NCBI GenBank assembly: GCA_900547155.1
Contig: URFH01000044.1
Location: forward strand, 1-14,573
Reading direction: 5' to 3'
DNA length: 14,573 nt
Source of the DNA: an uncultured bacterium
GTDB taxonomy: Bacteria > Cyanobacteriota > Vampirovibrionia > Gastranaerophilales > Gastranaerophilaceae
Each line of letters starts with the position of its first letter. The stretch's first letter is position 1. Of this stretch, positions 1 to 5,331 are shown piece after piece. Below the pieces are notes generated by a model. That model saw only the letters and a list, made by a program, of their open reading frames with translations, was not told the DNA's origin and did no database searches. The translations under genes were made by a program, and so were the position numbers.

Positions 1-466
1 GTAAAAGCCCCTCTGTTCCATAATCTTCAAAAGCTTTAACCCAACGATGAAGTGTCCCTATCGAAATTGAACCTACAAACTTATATATCTGTGGCAGATA
101 CATTCCGCTGTTATATAAATCTAAAAATACAGAATCAGCTTCTTTTTTAGTTGGATATTTTTTACGAATATTATATAATGCAGTGACTATATCCACTCTT
201 GCAAGTGCTGTTAATTTCGCATGTTCTGATACAAAATTCATCTTGTTTTCAAACGGAACAAGTGCTGTTGTTTTTAATTCTTCTTCATTTAATCTATCTT
301 GTATATCCGGCTCTAATGAAGAATAAAGGATTTCATAGGATTTTCCACCCTTTACTTCAACTTCTCTTGCGATATACTTACCTTGATTAATCGCAAGTCT
401 TATCGAACGTGTGCTTTTTAAGCCCTTTATTCTTGCTATTTCATTAATACCAATAAATTCATCCAT
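1..466 (-). CDS. Mu-family transposase, N-terminal part (runs off the left edge)
   Basis: Reading the minus strand from the ATG at 464-466, 155 codons stay open to the window edge. The start reads MDEFIGINEIARIKGLKS, followed by LYSSLEPDIQDRLNEEELKT, the pattern of the winged-helix N-terminus of Mu-type transposases. The next stretch, about residues 78-155 (FVSEHAKLTALARVDIV ... GSISIGTLHRWVKAFEDYG), resembles the second (I-gamma) DNA-binding subdomain, with a helix-turn-helix near residues 120-150. The catalytic DDE domain would lie beyond the edge, so activity cannot be judged. In this family these domains bind the element ends and an internal enhancer. Just upstream of the ATG, GTG AGT is also in frame (after a TAA), so a GTG start at 470-472 is possible; neither start has a good ribosome binding site. 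No repressor gene is seen between this gene and tRNA-Ser, so this looks like a short element or a remnant rather than a complete Mu-like prophage. Confidence 0.75.
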   Translation of the reverse strand, partial: MDEFIGINEIARIKGLKSTRSIRLAINQGKYIAREVEVKGGKSYEILYSSLEPDIQDRLNEEELKTTALVPFENKMNFVSEHAKLTALARVDIVTALYNIRKKYPTKKEADSVFLDLYNSGMYLPQIYKFVGSISIGTLHRWVKAFEDYGTEGLL

Positions 467-848
467 ACTCACAGATTAACTCTGAAGTCGGAAAAGTGTT
501 CCTGTTTCCCTACTTTTGTAACATACCAACACAAATTACTCTTATTAAAATCAAATCGGACATTATTTACTTCAAAAATCCAATAATCGTTTTATCCGTG
601 CAAGTTAGTGAAATTAGGACAAACAGCGATGACGATTCGTTTTTTAGATAAAAATTTTGGAATTTTGAGGACATTTGTGATACCCAAAAGAGACTTTTCG
701 TCCGGTTTCAGAACGCATAAAACGATTACTTCCGACCTCTATAATTCAAACACAAAGCCAACCTTGCCGAATAATCCTTTTATTCGTTCAGACAAAATGT
801 CCCGTTAAAATACAGTCACTTTTTCTCAAATATCCCCAGACAGAACAC
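467..848. other. Gene-free stretch, probable end of the Mu-type element
   Basis: No convincing gene is seen between the transposase start and the tRNA-Ser terminator. The only open frame (608-808, plus strand) has no ribosome binding site or recognisable sequence. The stretch contains short repeats: GGACA at 558-562, 617-621 and 669-673, each preceded by an AT-rich stretch, and the reverse complement TGTCC at 798-802. Transposases of this superfamily bind several sites near each end, so these are candidate binding sites. A terminus starting with TG on the minus strand could lie at about 813-818 (plus-strand CA at 813-814 or 817-818). The other end is outside the window, so the boundary is a guess. 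Confidence 0.45.
584..728. repeat. 12-bp perfect inverted repeat in the putative transposon end
   Basis: TAATCGTTTTAT at 584-595 recurs as its exact reverse complement ATAAAACGATTA at 717-728. A looser copy, ATTCGTTTTTT, lies at 635-645. Arms 121 bp apart are too distant for a simple transcription terminator. Paired protein-binding sites upstream of the transposase gene fit better. Confidence 0.5.
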
Positions 849-873
849 AAAATGCCCTGAATTCGGGCATTTT
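849..873. terminator. Symmetrical terminator-like hairpin downstream of tRNA-Ser
   Basis: AAAATGCCC (849-857) and GGGCATTTT (865-873) form a perfect 9-bp stem around a 7-nt loop. It lies 11 nt past the 3' end of tRNA-Ser on the minus strand. Flanking A and T tracts let it act in either direction. It probably ends the tRNA-Ser transcript and insulates it from the mobile element. Confidence 0.7.
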
Positions 874-884
874 GGTAAAGAAAT

Positions 885-971
885 CGGAGAAGGCGGGATT
901 CGAACCCGCGGTGGAGTTGCCCCCACACAAACGTTCCAGGTTTGCACCTTAAACCACTCGGACACCTCTCC
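885..971 (-). tRNA. tRNA-Ser (anticodon GGA)
   Basis: The minus strand folds as a class II tRNA. The acceptor stem is GGAGAGG with CTTCTCC, with discriminator G73 (at 885), typical of serine tRNAs. The anticodon stem is CAAAC/GTTTG around loop CTGGAAC, giving anticodon GGA, which reads UCC and UCU. A long variable arm (GTGGGGGCAACTCCAC) and a T arm GCGGG-TTCGAAT-CCCGC follow. CCA is not encoded. It has its own promoter (992-1020) and a hairpin terminator downstream. Confidence 0.95.
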
Positions 972-991
972 AAAGTTTGGTTTCTTTTTAT

Positions 992-1020
992 ATTTTATTT
1001 GCTACATAATTTTATTGCAA
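992..1020 (-). promoter_or_regulatory. Promoter of tRNA-Ser
   Basis: On the minus strand, TTGCAA (1015-1020) and TAAAAT (992-997) are 17 nt apart. The tRNA begins 20 nt after the -10 box, so the primary transcript would carry a short 5' leader removed by RNase P. The promoter sits in the gap after the exported-protein gene, so read-through from that gene is also possible. Confidence 0.55.
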
Positions 1021-1029
1021 GTATGCAGA

Positions 1030-1590
1030 TTAGTATTCCGCTCCTTCAATCTCTCCAACCTGCCTCCCTCTGGCGTTGTAGCCGTAATTTCCTATCCAGT
1101 GGCTGATTAATTTGCCGTTTTGCTTGTAAAGGAATCGTTCCTCCGGCGAAACATAAATCCCGACTGCAATCAACCTTCCCCGAAAATCATAGCGCAGCGT
1201 ACGGAACGGGAATTTTGTGCCGGTTCTGCCGTTGCTTTCATCTATATCAACGAATGCAAGCTGGTTTGTGAATTTTGGATAATAATATGTATATTTTGGA
1301 TTATCGTAATAATTTACTGCGTAGGCTTTTAGCGGCATGCCTTTAAAGTACTGCACACAGCGGTCTTTAAAAGAAGTTCCGGTTTCCAGAGCCTTCATAT
1401 TTTCAGTGCGGTTGGGGTCTTGCTGGTGATTTTCAAACTGTGTCATGTCAATTTTTTTATTAATACCCTCAAAAGCCGCTACTCTTGCAGTGTCAACAGT
1501 ATATGTCACCTGCCCCTCAAGTGTTTGTGCGTGCAGGGTTAGAGTTGAGATGAAGAAAAATAAAATGGCTAGCAGAATCTTTTTCAGCAT
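1030..1590 (-). CDS. Small exported protein of unknown function
   Basis: I do not recognise a family for this 186-residue protein. Residues 1-20 (MLKKILLAILFFFISTLTLHA) form a clear Sec signal peptide, with likely cleavage after LHA. The mature part is rich in Tyr, Arg and Gly. Its C-terminal third has short repeating turns of the form 'DFRGRLIAVG', 'KQNGKLISHW' and 'NARGRQVG', each a turn followed by a strand, loosely like MORN or YD-type beta-hairpin repeats. There is no lipobox and no second membrane span. The ATG at 1588-1590 is chosen because GAGG lies just upstream; a TTG four codons earlier overlaps that site. The gene is divergent from tRNA-Met and lies upstream of tRNA-Ser. A periplasmic or cell-surface role is inferred only from the signal peptide. 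Confidence 0.75.
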   Translation of the reverse strand: MLKKILLAILFFFISTLTLHAQTLEGQVTYTVDTARVAAFEGINKKIDMTQFENHQQDPNRTENMKALETGTSFKDRCVQYFKGMPLKAYAVNYYDNPKYTYYYPKFTNQLAFVDIDESNGRTGTKFPFRTLRYDFRGRLIAVGIYVSPEERFLYKQNGKLISHWIGNYGYNARGRQVGEIEGAEY

Positions 1591-1622
1591 TTTTCCTCGC
1601 AATTTGAAGCTTTACAAACAAA

Positions 1623-1628
1623 ATTATA
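1623..1628 (-). promoter_or_regulatory. Candidate -10 box for the exported-protein gene
   Basis: A perfect TATAAT on the minus strand lies 33 nt upstream of the chosen ATG. The surroundings are very AT-rich and no good -35 box is seen at the usual distance, so this rests on the -10 box and its position alone. Confidence 0.35.
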
Positions 1629-1707
1629 TCAAATTTTTATAAAAAATATTGTAATTTTTTATTGTTTATTTAATAATTGATTTTGACAATTGAATAAGAT
1701 ATGAAAT

Positions 1708-1781
1708 GGCATAGTAGCTCAGTTGGTCAGAGCGCTCGGCTCATACCCGGGAGGTCACTGGTTCGAACCCAGTCTATGCTA
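1708..1781 (+). tRNA. tRNA-Met (anticodon CAU), elongator type
   Basis: A complete cloverleaf can be drawn: acceptor GGCATAG with CTATGCT, D arm GCTC-AGTTGGTCA-GAGC, anticodon stem CTCGG/CCGGG around loop CTCATAC, T arm ACTGG-TTCGAAC-CCAGT, and A73 at 1781. CCA is not encoded. It lacks the three consecutive G-C pairs in the anticodon stem expected of an initiator. An elongator Met tRNA is most likely; an Ile tRNA whose CAU is modified to lysidine cannot be excluded from sequence alone. The first acceptor pair is a G-U wobble, which is slightly unusual. A T7 run follows directly, and the 3' end is copied twice more downstream. Confidence 0.93.
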
Positions 1782-1964
1782 TTTTTTTATGTTTAAATAA
1801 CCAGTGCCCTCCCTGCCGCTAAAAATCTGAAATCGCAACGCAAGCGTCGCTCAGTCGAACCCAGTCTATGCTATTTTTTAATTAAACTCCAGTGCCCTCC
1901 CTGCCGTTAAAAATCTAAAATCGCAACGCAAGCGTAATTCAGTCGAACGCTGTCTATGTTATGA
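1763..1964 (+). repeat. Tandem repeats that re-copy the 3' end of tRNA-Met
   Basis: The tRNA tail TCGAACCCAGTCTATGCTA (1763-1781) recurs exactly at 1855-1873 and in degraded form at 1943-1961. Copies start 92 and 88 bp apart. Between them the two units share a second conserved block: CCAGTGCCCTCCCTGCCG (1801 and 1889, one base different just after it) and ATCGCAACGCAAGCGT, which contains the small hairpin ACGC-AA-GCGT. Each copy of the tail is followed by a T-rich run, as the real tRNA is. The array lies between the tRNA and the hydrolase gene. It has no open frame of note and does not have the repeat-spacer layout of a CRISPR. Confidence 0.85.
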
Positions 1965-1992
1965 TATTTTTGTCACATAAGAGATAAAACAA

Positions 1993-2808
1993 ATGTGCAA
2001 AGTAACAATTCTTACAGATAACAACACAATTACTGACAAATACCTTTTAGGCGAGCCTGCTTTATCTATTTTGATTGAAGCTGAAGGTAAAAATATCCTA
2101 TTTGATACCGGATATTCTGATGTCTTTTTGAAAAATGCTCAAAAGTTGAAAAAAGATTTAAAAAATATTGATTATATTGTGCTTTCGCATGGCCACAACG
2201 ACCATACAGGCGGGCTAAAGTACATTTTTGATTTATTTAAAAATGCTATAAATAAACCTGAAATTATAGCTTGTCCTGAAGTTTTTGCGCAGCGCTATGA
2301 TGATATTGACGGGGAATTTGGTTCTCCTGTTGCAAAGGAAGCCATAGAGGCAGCTTTTGACGTTCGCTATCACGCCAAACCCTGTTTTATATCTGAAAAC
2401 ATAGTATTTTTAGGGCAAATCCCGCGCAATAACAGCTTTGAATCCCAAAACCCCTGCGGATTGCTGAAAAACCTTGATTTGCCGGACTATGTTTTAGATG
2501 ATAGTGCGCTGGCCTTAAATACAAAGGATGGCATAGTTATTATTACCGGATGTTCGCATTCAGGCATTGTGAATATTTGTGAGTATGCAAAATGCGTTTT
2601 CAAGAAAAATAAAATATCTTCAATTATTGGCGGATTGCACCTGAAAGACGCCGCGCAGACGCAATTGAGCAATACTATTGAATATTTGAAAAATCTGAGC
2701 CTTGATTCGTTATATGCTTGCCATTGCACCGGTTTTCAGGCATTGTGCCGGTTAAATTTAACAACTAATTTAAAAGAATCCGGCGCGGGATTGGAAATTG
2801 AATTTTAA
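1993..2808 (+). CDS. Metallo-beta-lactamase-fold hydrolase (COG1237-like)
   Basis: This 271-residue protein has the metal-binding signature of the metallo-beta-lactamase fold: SHGHNDH, with H66, H68, D70 and H71. Further conserved ligand positions are H189 in GCSHSG and H216 in GGLHL. The CHCTG motif near residue 244 and the overall order match the COG1237 branch, which is related to the enzyme annotated as making ribofuranosylaminobenzene 5'-phosphate (a methanopterin precursor) in archaea. In bacteria the substrate of this branch is usually unknown, so only a cytoplasmic metal-dependent hydrolase role is claimed. There is no signal peptide. The ribosome binding site is weak (AAGAG upstream of ATG). 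The gene stands alone, downstream of the tRNA-tail repeats, the last of which overlaps its likely promoter region, and is followed by a weak terminator. Confidence 0.85.
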   Translation: MCKVTILTDNNTITDKYLLGEPALSILIEAEGKNILFDTGYSDVFLKNAQKLKKDLKNIDYIVLSHGHNDHTGGLKYIFDLFKNAINKPEIIACPEVFAQRYDDIDGEFGSPVAKEAIEAAFDVRYHAKPCFISENIVFLGQIPRNNSFESQNPCGLLKNLDLPDYVLDDSALALNTKDGIVIITGCSHSGIVNICEYAKCVFKKNKISSIIGGLHLKDAAQTQLSNTIEYLKNLSLDSLYACHCTGFQALCRLNLTTNLKESGAGLEIEF

Positions 2809-2832
2809 ATCGCAAACTAAATATATATTAAC

Positions 2833-2865
2833 AGAACCGCTATTTGCCGTTCTCTGAAAGTTTTT
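2833..2865 (+). terminator. Weak terminator after the hydrolase gene
   Basis: AGAAC-c-GC (2833-2840) pairs with GC-c-GTTCT (2846-2853), seven pairs with one C-C mismatch around a 5-nt loop. A TTTTTGTTT run begins 7 nt later, a little too far for a strong intrinsic terminator. Confidence 0.4.
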
Positions 2866-2887
2866 GTTTGGTTAAACGCATAAGGCA

Positions 2888-2930
2888 CAAAATGCTCTTT
2901 TTAATGATAAAATTAATTAAAAGCATTTTG
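2888..2930 (+). repeat. Inverted repeat in front of rimI, overlapping its likely promoter
   Basis: CAAAATGCT (2888-2896) and AGCATTTTG (2922-2930) are exact reverse complements, and a shorter inner pair TTAAT/ATTAA lies between them. A candidate extended -10 element, TGA-TAAAAT (2905-2913), sits inside. The rimI ATG is 12 nt beyond the right arm. An operator or a hairpin in the leader are both possible. Confidence 0.5.
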
Positions 2931-2941
2931 AAAGCAAAAAA

Positions 2942-3472
2942 ATGAATCCGGATTCGATTATAATCAAAAAAATGGAAAAAACTGACGTAGACGGGGTCGC
3001 AAAGCTCGAAGCGCTCTCCTACGGCGAACATCACTGGTCAAAAGATTCTTTTTATAACGAACTGGAGAACAATCTTGCCCATTATTACTGCGCATGGGAT
3101 GAAAACGGCGGACTTTTGGGCTACGGGGGCTGCTGGCATATTTTTGAGGAAGCCCATATAACCACCCTCTCCGTTCATCCGGAAGCAAGAAGAAAAAAAG
3201 TTGCACAGGCTATTTTGATGAGGATTTTTGATGATTGCTATGCCGGAATGATTAAATATGTGACTCTGGAGGTCAGAGAAAGCAATATTGCGGCAATAAG
3301 CCTTTATGAAAAAAACGGCTTCAAATCAATCGGTACAAGAAAAGGCTACTATCAGGACAACAATGAAAACGCACTGATAATGTTCACCGAAAACATCTGG
3401 CACGAAAAGTTCAAAATGTTATATAATCAAAACAAAGAAGCGATGAAACAGGTAAAACTGCGCAATGAATAA
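2942..3472 (+). CDS. rimI: RimI-like N-terminal acetyltransferase (GNAT)
   Basis: This 176-residue GNAT protein is closest in pattern to RimI, which acetylates the N-terminal alanine of ribosomal protein bS18 using acetyl-CoA. Motif A follows the strand HITTLSVHP (72-80). The C-terminal signature VTLEVRESNIAAISLYEKNGF (107-127) carries the glutamate and tyrosine expected of RimI (about E110 and Y122), followed by RKGYYQDNNENALIM, also typical. The acetyl-CoA loop reads EARRKKVAQAIL, with Lys where family members usually have Gly (RRxGxA). About 20 extra residues follow the usual RimI end. The ATG at 2942 has only a poor ribosome binding site; M11 is an alternative start. Its last 8 nt overlap the next gene, suggesting co-translation. 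Confidence 0.85.
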   Translation: MNPDSIIIKKMEKTDVDGVAKLEALSYGEHHWSKDSFYNELENNLAHYYCAWDENGGLLGYGGCWHIFEEAHITTLSVHPEARRKKVAQAILMRIFDDCYAGMIKYVTLEVRESNIAAISLYEKNGFKSIGTRKGYYQDNNENALIMFTENIWHEKFKMLYNQNKEAMKQVKLRNE

Positions 3473-4124
3473 CACAAAACGACTAAAACAGGAGCTCGAA
3501 GACTTCAACGCGGCGAATAAAAAAACGAGGCTTACCCTCGGAACGCTGGTTGTTATGGGATGGTGCGTGTTTTTGATTGTTATTGCGACTTTTACGCAGA
3601 TTGATTTTTCGCATTACATGATAGGGCTGCCTGACCCTGCGAGCGGAAAATTCCTCTTTCTAAAGCACTATTCTTACGTTCCGCAGGTTCCTGTTATCTT
3701 TTTTATTGCTGCTTTGATAGGAAAAAGGTTTGGAATTTTGTCTGTTGTGATTTATATCCTGCTCGGGCTGTTTGCGTTTCCGATTTTTGCGCTGGGCGGC
3801 GGGATTAAGTACCTTTTTGAGTACAATTTCGGCTATATTCTGGCATATATCCCTGCAATTTTCATTGTTGCCTTCCTTTTAAAGGATAAATTCTCCTATG
3901 GCAACATCGCAAAAGCCTCGCTGCTGGGCGTTTTGACAATCCATATTGTCGGGGTTTTTTATTTAATGCTGATGGCGATTATACATCGTGACGCATTTTC
4001 AAATGTTGCAGGCTGGATTTATATGCAAAGCGGCGTAAAAATGGTTTATGATTTTGTTTTCGGGTTTCTTGCGATTTTGATTTCCCGCCCTGTGAAGCAG
4101 ATTTTGTGGATTTCTATGGGATAA
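3465..4124 (+). CDS. bioY: BioY-family biotin transporter, substrate-binding membrane component
   Basis: This 219-residue membrane protein is a BioY, the S component that binds biotin in ECF-type vitamin uptake. The family core is clear: YVPQVPVIFFIAALIGKRFG (71-90), then IYILLGLFAFPIFALGGG (96-113) and NFGYILAYIPAIFIVAF (121-137). About six hydrophobic segments are visible, the first at 25-43 after a charged cytoplasmic N-terminus. GVKMVYDFVFG (190-200) places Lys and Asp near the C-terminal end, where BioY proteins keep conserved charged residues. The loop at 45-68 is longer than usual. No genes for the ATPase or EcfT partner are in the window, so it works alone or with a shared ECF module elsewhere. 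The start overlaps rimI by 8 nt. It suggests the cell depends on outside biotin. Confidence 0.82.
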   Translation: MNNTKRLKQELEDFNAANKKTRLTLGTLVVMGWCVFLIVIATFTQIDFSHYMIGLPDPASGKFLFLKHYSYVPQVPVIFFIAALIGKRFGILSVVIYILLGLFAFPIFALGGGIKYLFEYNFGYILAYIPAIFIVAFLLKDKFSYGNIAKASLLGVLTIHIVGVFYLMLMAIIHRDAFSNVAGWIYMQSGVKMVYDFVFGFLAILISRPVKQILWISMG

Positions 4125-4171
4125 TTGCCACAAATCCCGAAATAGTATAAAATATATTATCATCGGGAGGA
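4125..4171 (+). promoter_or_regulatory. Promoter and strong ribosome binding site for the RWYDK-protein gene
   Basis: TTGCCA (4125-4130) and TAAAAT (4148-4153) are 17 nt apart just after the bioY stop. GGGAGGA (4165-4171) lies 8 nt before the GTG at 4180 and settles that start. TCCCGA (4135-4140) is complementary to TCGGGA (4163-4168), so a transcript reading through from bioY, but not one from this promoter, could fold and hide the ribosome binding site. Confidence 0.5.
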
Positions 4172-4179
4172 TTTTTATT

Positions 4180-4509
4180 GTGGAAAACAAGCGCTGGTAC
4201 GACAAATACGAAGAAACTTCAAAAGCATTGGCTCTTTTAAAGGATTTGAATAAAGATTTGCAGAAAAAGTTTTCAAAAGACATAATTGACGTGGCAACTG
4301 CCATTAAAAATGTGAACAAAGAAAATGACGAAGCACCTGTAAGCATAGGCGTGGAAAGGGTTCTGGGGCTTTATCAATCCTCGGGACATTCGCGCCGCTG
4401 GTATGACAAGGCTCCGCACCTTAAAAACGCAATCCGTGCGGTTTCGACTTTGCCTGAAAACGACTATTTGAACGTTATGGAAGGCATTTGCTCCTCGGTG
4501 AAAAAATAA
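4180..4509 (+). CDS. Small protein with duplicated RWYDK motif, function unknown
   Basis: I do not recognise a named family for this 109-residue soluble protein. It contains two halves with the same opening: RWYDK at 5-9 (RWYDKYEETSKALALLKDL) and at 73-77 (RWYDKAPHLKNAIRAVSTL). Each is followed by a stretch that looks helical, ending in a similar hydrophobic pattern (KKFSKDI versus NVMEGI), so it reads as an internal duplication joined by a charged linker at about 44-60. No signal peptide, membrane span or metal-binding cluster is seen. Translation starts at GTG behind a strong GGGAGGA site. The stop overlaps the tcdA start by 1 nt (TAATG), so the two are probably translated together. The tight coupling could hint at a link to tRNA modification, but this is inference. 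Confidence 0.8.
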   Translation: MENKRWYDKYEETSKALALLKDLNKDLQKKFSKDIIDVATAIKNVNKENDEAPVSIGVERVLGLYQSSGHSRRWYDKAPHLKNAIRAVSTLPENDYLNVMEGICSSVKK

Positions 4510-5258
4510 TGTCAGAAATCTTTTCAAGAAACGAGCTTATCTGGGGCAAAAAAGCACAAAATGCCCTGAAATCCAAACATGTTACTGTTTTCGGCGCAGG
4601 CGGCGTGGGCGGATTCATTCTGGAATCGCTTGCCAGAGCCGGTGTGGGAAATTTTACGGTTGTTGACTTTGATACGGTTTCAAAAAGCAATATCAACCGC
4701 CAGATTATTGCCCTGCATTCAACTATCGGAAAAAAGAAAACCGAACTTTTTGAGGCGCGCCTGAAAGATATAAACCCTGAAATCAATCTGAAAACCGTGG
4801 ATAATTTTTACAATTCGCGGCTTGAGGAGGCGATTTTTGCGGAAAAAACCGATTATGTCGTAGATGCAATCGACACAATGCGCTCAAAAATCGAACTTCT
4901 TGTATATTGTAAAAAACACAGCATTCCCGTCATAACTTCAATGGGCGCCGGCAACCGGAAAGACCCGACAGCGCTTTATATTACGGATATTTCGGAATTG
5001 CAGAATACAAAATGTACTTTCTCGAAAAATGTGATTTATCAGCTCAAAAAACAGGGCGTTGAAAGCGGAATCGCAGCGGTTGCGAGCCGTGAACGGCCGC
5101 ATAGTCTTGAGAAAATCGAAAATCACGAGAAAATCGCAACTCCCGACGGTGAAATTTTTGAATTTACTAAATTTTCCCCCGCCTCAACCCCCTTTGTGCC
5201 TGCGGTTGCGGGGTATTTTATGGGGTATTATGTGCTTGAGGCGTTGATTTCGGGGTGA
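4509..5258 (+). CDS. tcdA: tRNA threonylcarbamoyladenosine dehydratase (TcdA / CsdL-like)
   Basis: This 249-residue E1-like (ThiF/MoeB superfamily) enzyme converts t6A at position 37 of ANN-reading tRNAs to the cyclic form ct6A, using ATP. It carries the nucleotide-binding loop FGAGGVGG (28-35), VVDFDTVSKSNINRQ (51-65) with the Asp and Arg of the ATP site, VVDAIDT (117-123), and SMGAGNRKDP (144-153), which is specific to the TcdA branch. The two CxxC zinc motifs of many ThiF relatives are absent, as usual for TcdA. The C-terminus (STPFVPAVAGYFMGYYVLEAL) is hydrophobic, like the membrane-associating tail of the family. The ATG at 4509 is chosen because GGTGA lies about 8 nt upstream; a TTG seven codons earlier is in frame but sits inside the previous gene without a site. 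Family members are usually about 250-270 residues. Confidence 0.9.
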   Translation: MSEIFSRNELIWGKKAQNALKSKHVTVFGAGGVGGFILESLARAGVGNFTVVDFDTVSKSNINRQIIALHSTIGKKKTELFEARLKDINPEINLKTVDNFYNSRLEEAIFAEKTDYVVDAIDTMRSKIELLVYCKKHSIPVITSMGAGNRKDPTALYITDISELQNTKCTFSKNVIYQLKKQGVESGIAAVASRERPHSLEKIENHEKIATPDGEIFEFTKFSPASTPFVPAVAGYFMGYYVLEALISG

Positions 5259-5331
5259 TAAAAGATTACGTCCAATTATTAAAACATTCCCATTTTTACT
5301 AATATAGGGTAAAATATAACAGGAGGAGAAT

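Noticed and set aside
608..808. A 66-codon open frame on the plus strand beside the transposase.
   Set aside because: No ribosome binding site, no recognisable sequence, and it lies in the repeat-bearing end of the mobile element.
846..861. CACAAAATGCCCTGAA occurs both here and at about 4554-4569 inside tcdA.
   Set aside because: A 16-base match only. One copy is half of a terminator hairpin and the other is ordinary coding sequence; no flanking similarity, so probably chance.
1681..1707. TTGACA (1683-1688) as the -35 box of tRNA-Met.
   Set aside because: A -10 box at the right distance would fall inside the tRNA. TAAGAT (1696-1701) could be a -10 box but has no -35 partner, so the promoter is left unassigned.
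1763..1964. Tandem units considered as a CRISPR array.
   Set aside because: Only two units of 88 bp plus the tRNA tail, with no repeat-spacer alternation and no cas genes.
4488..4509. Longer starts at TTG for tcdA (4488), deoC (7201) and the exported protein (1602).
   Set aside because: In each case an ATG further in has a well-placed ribosome binding site, while the TTG does not.
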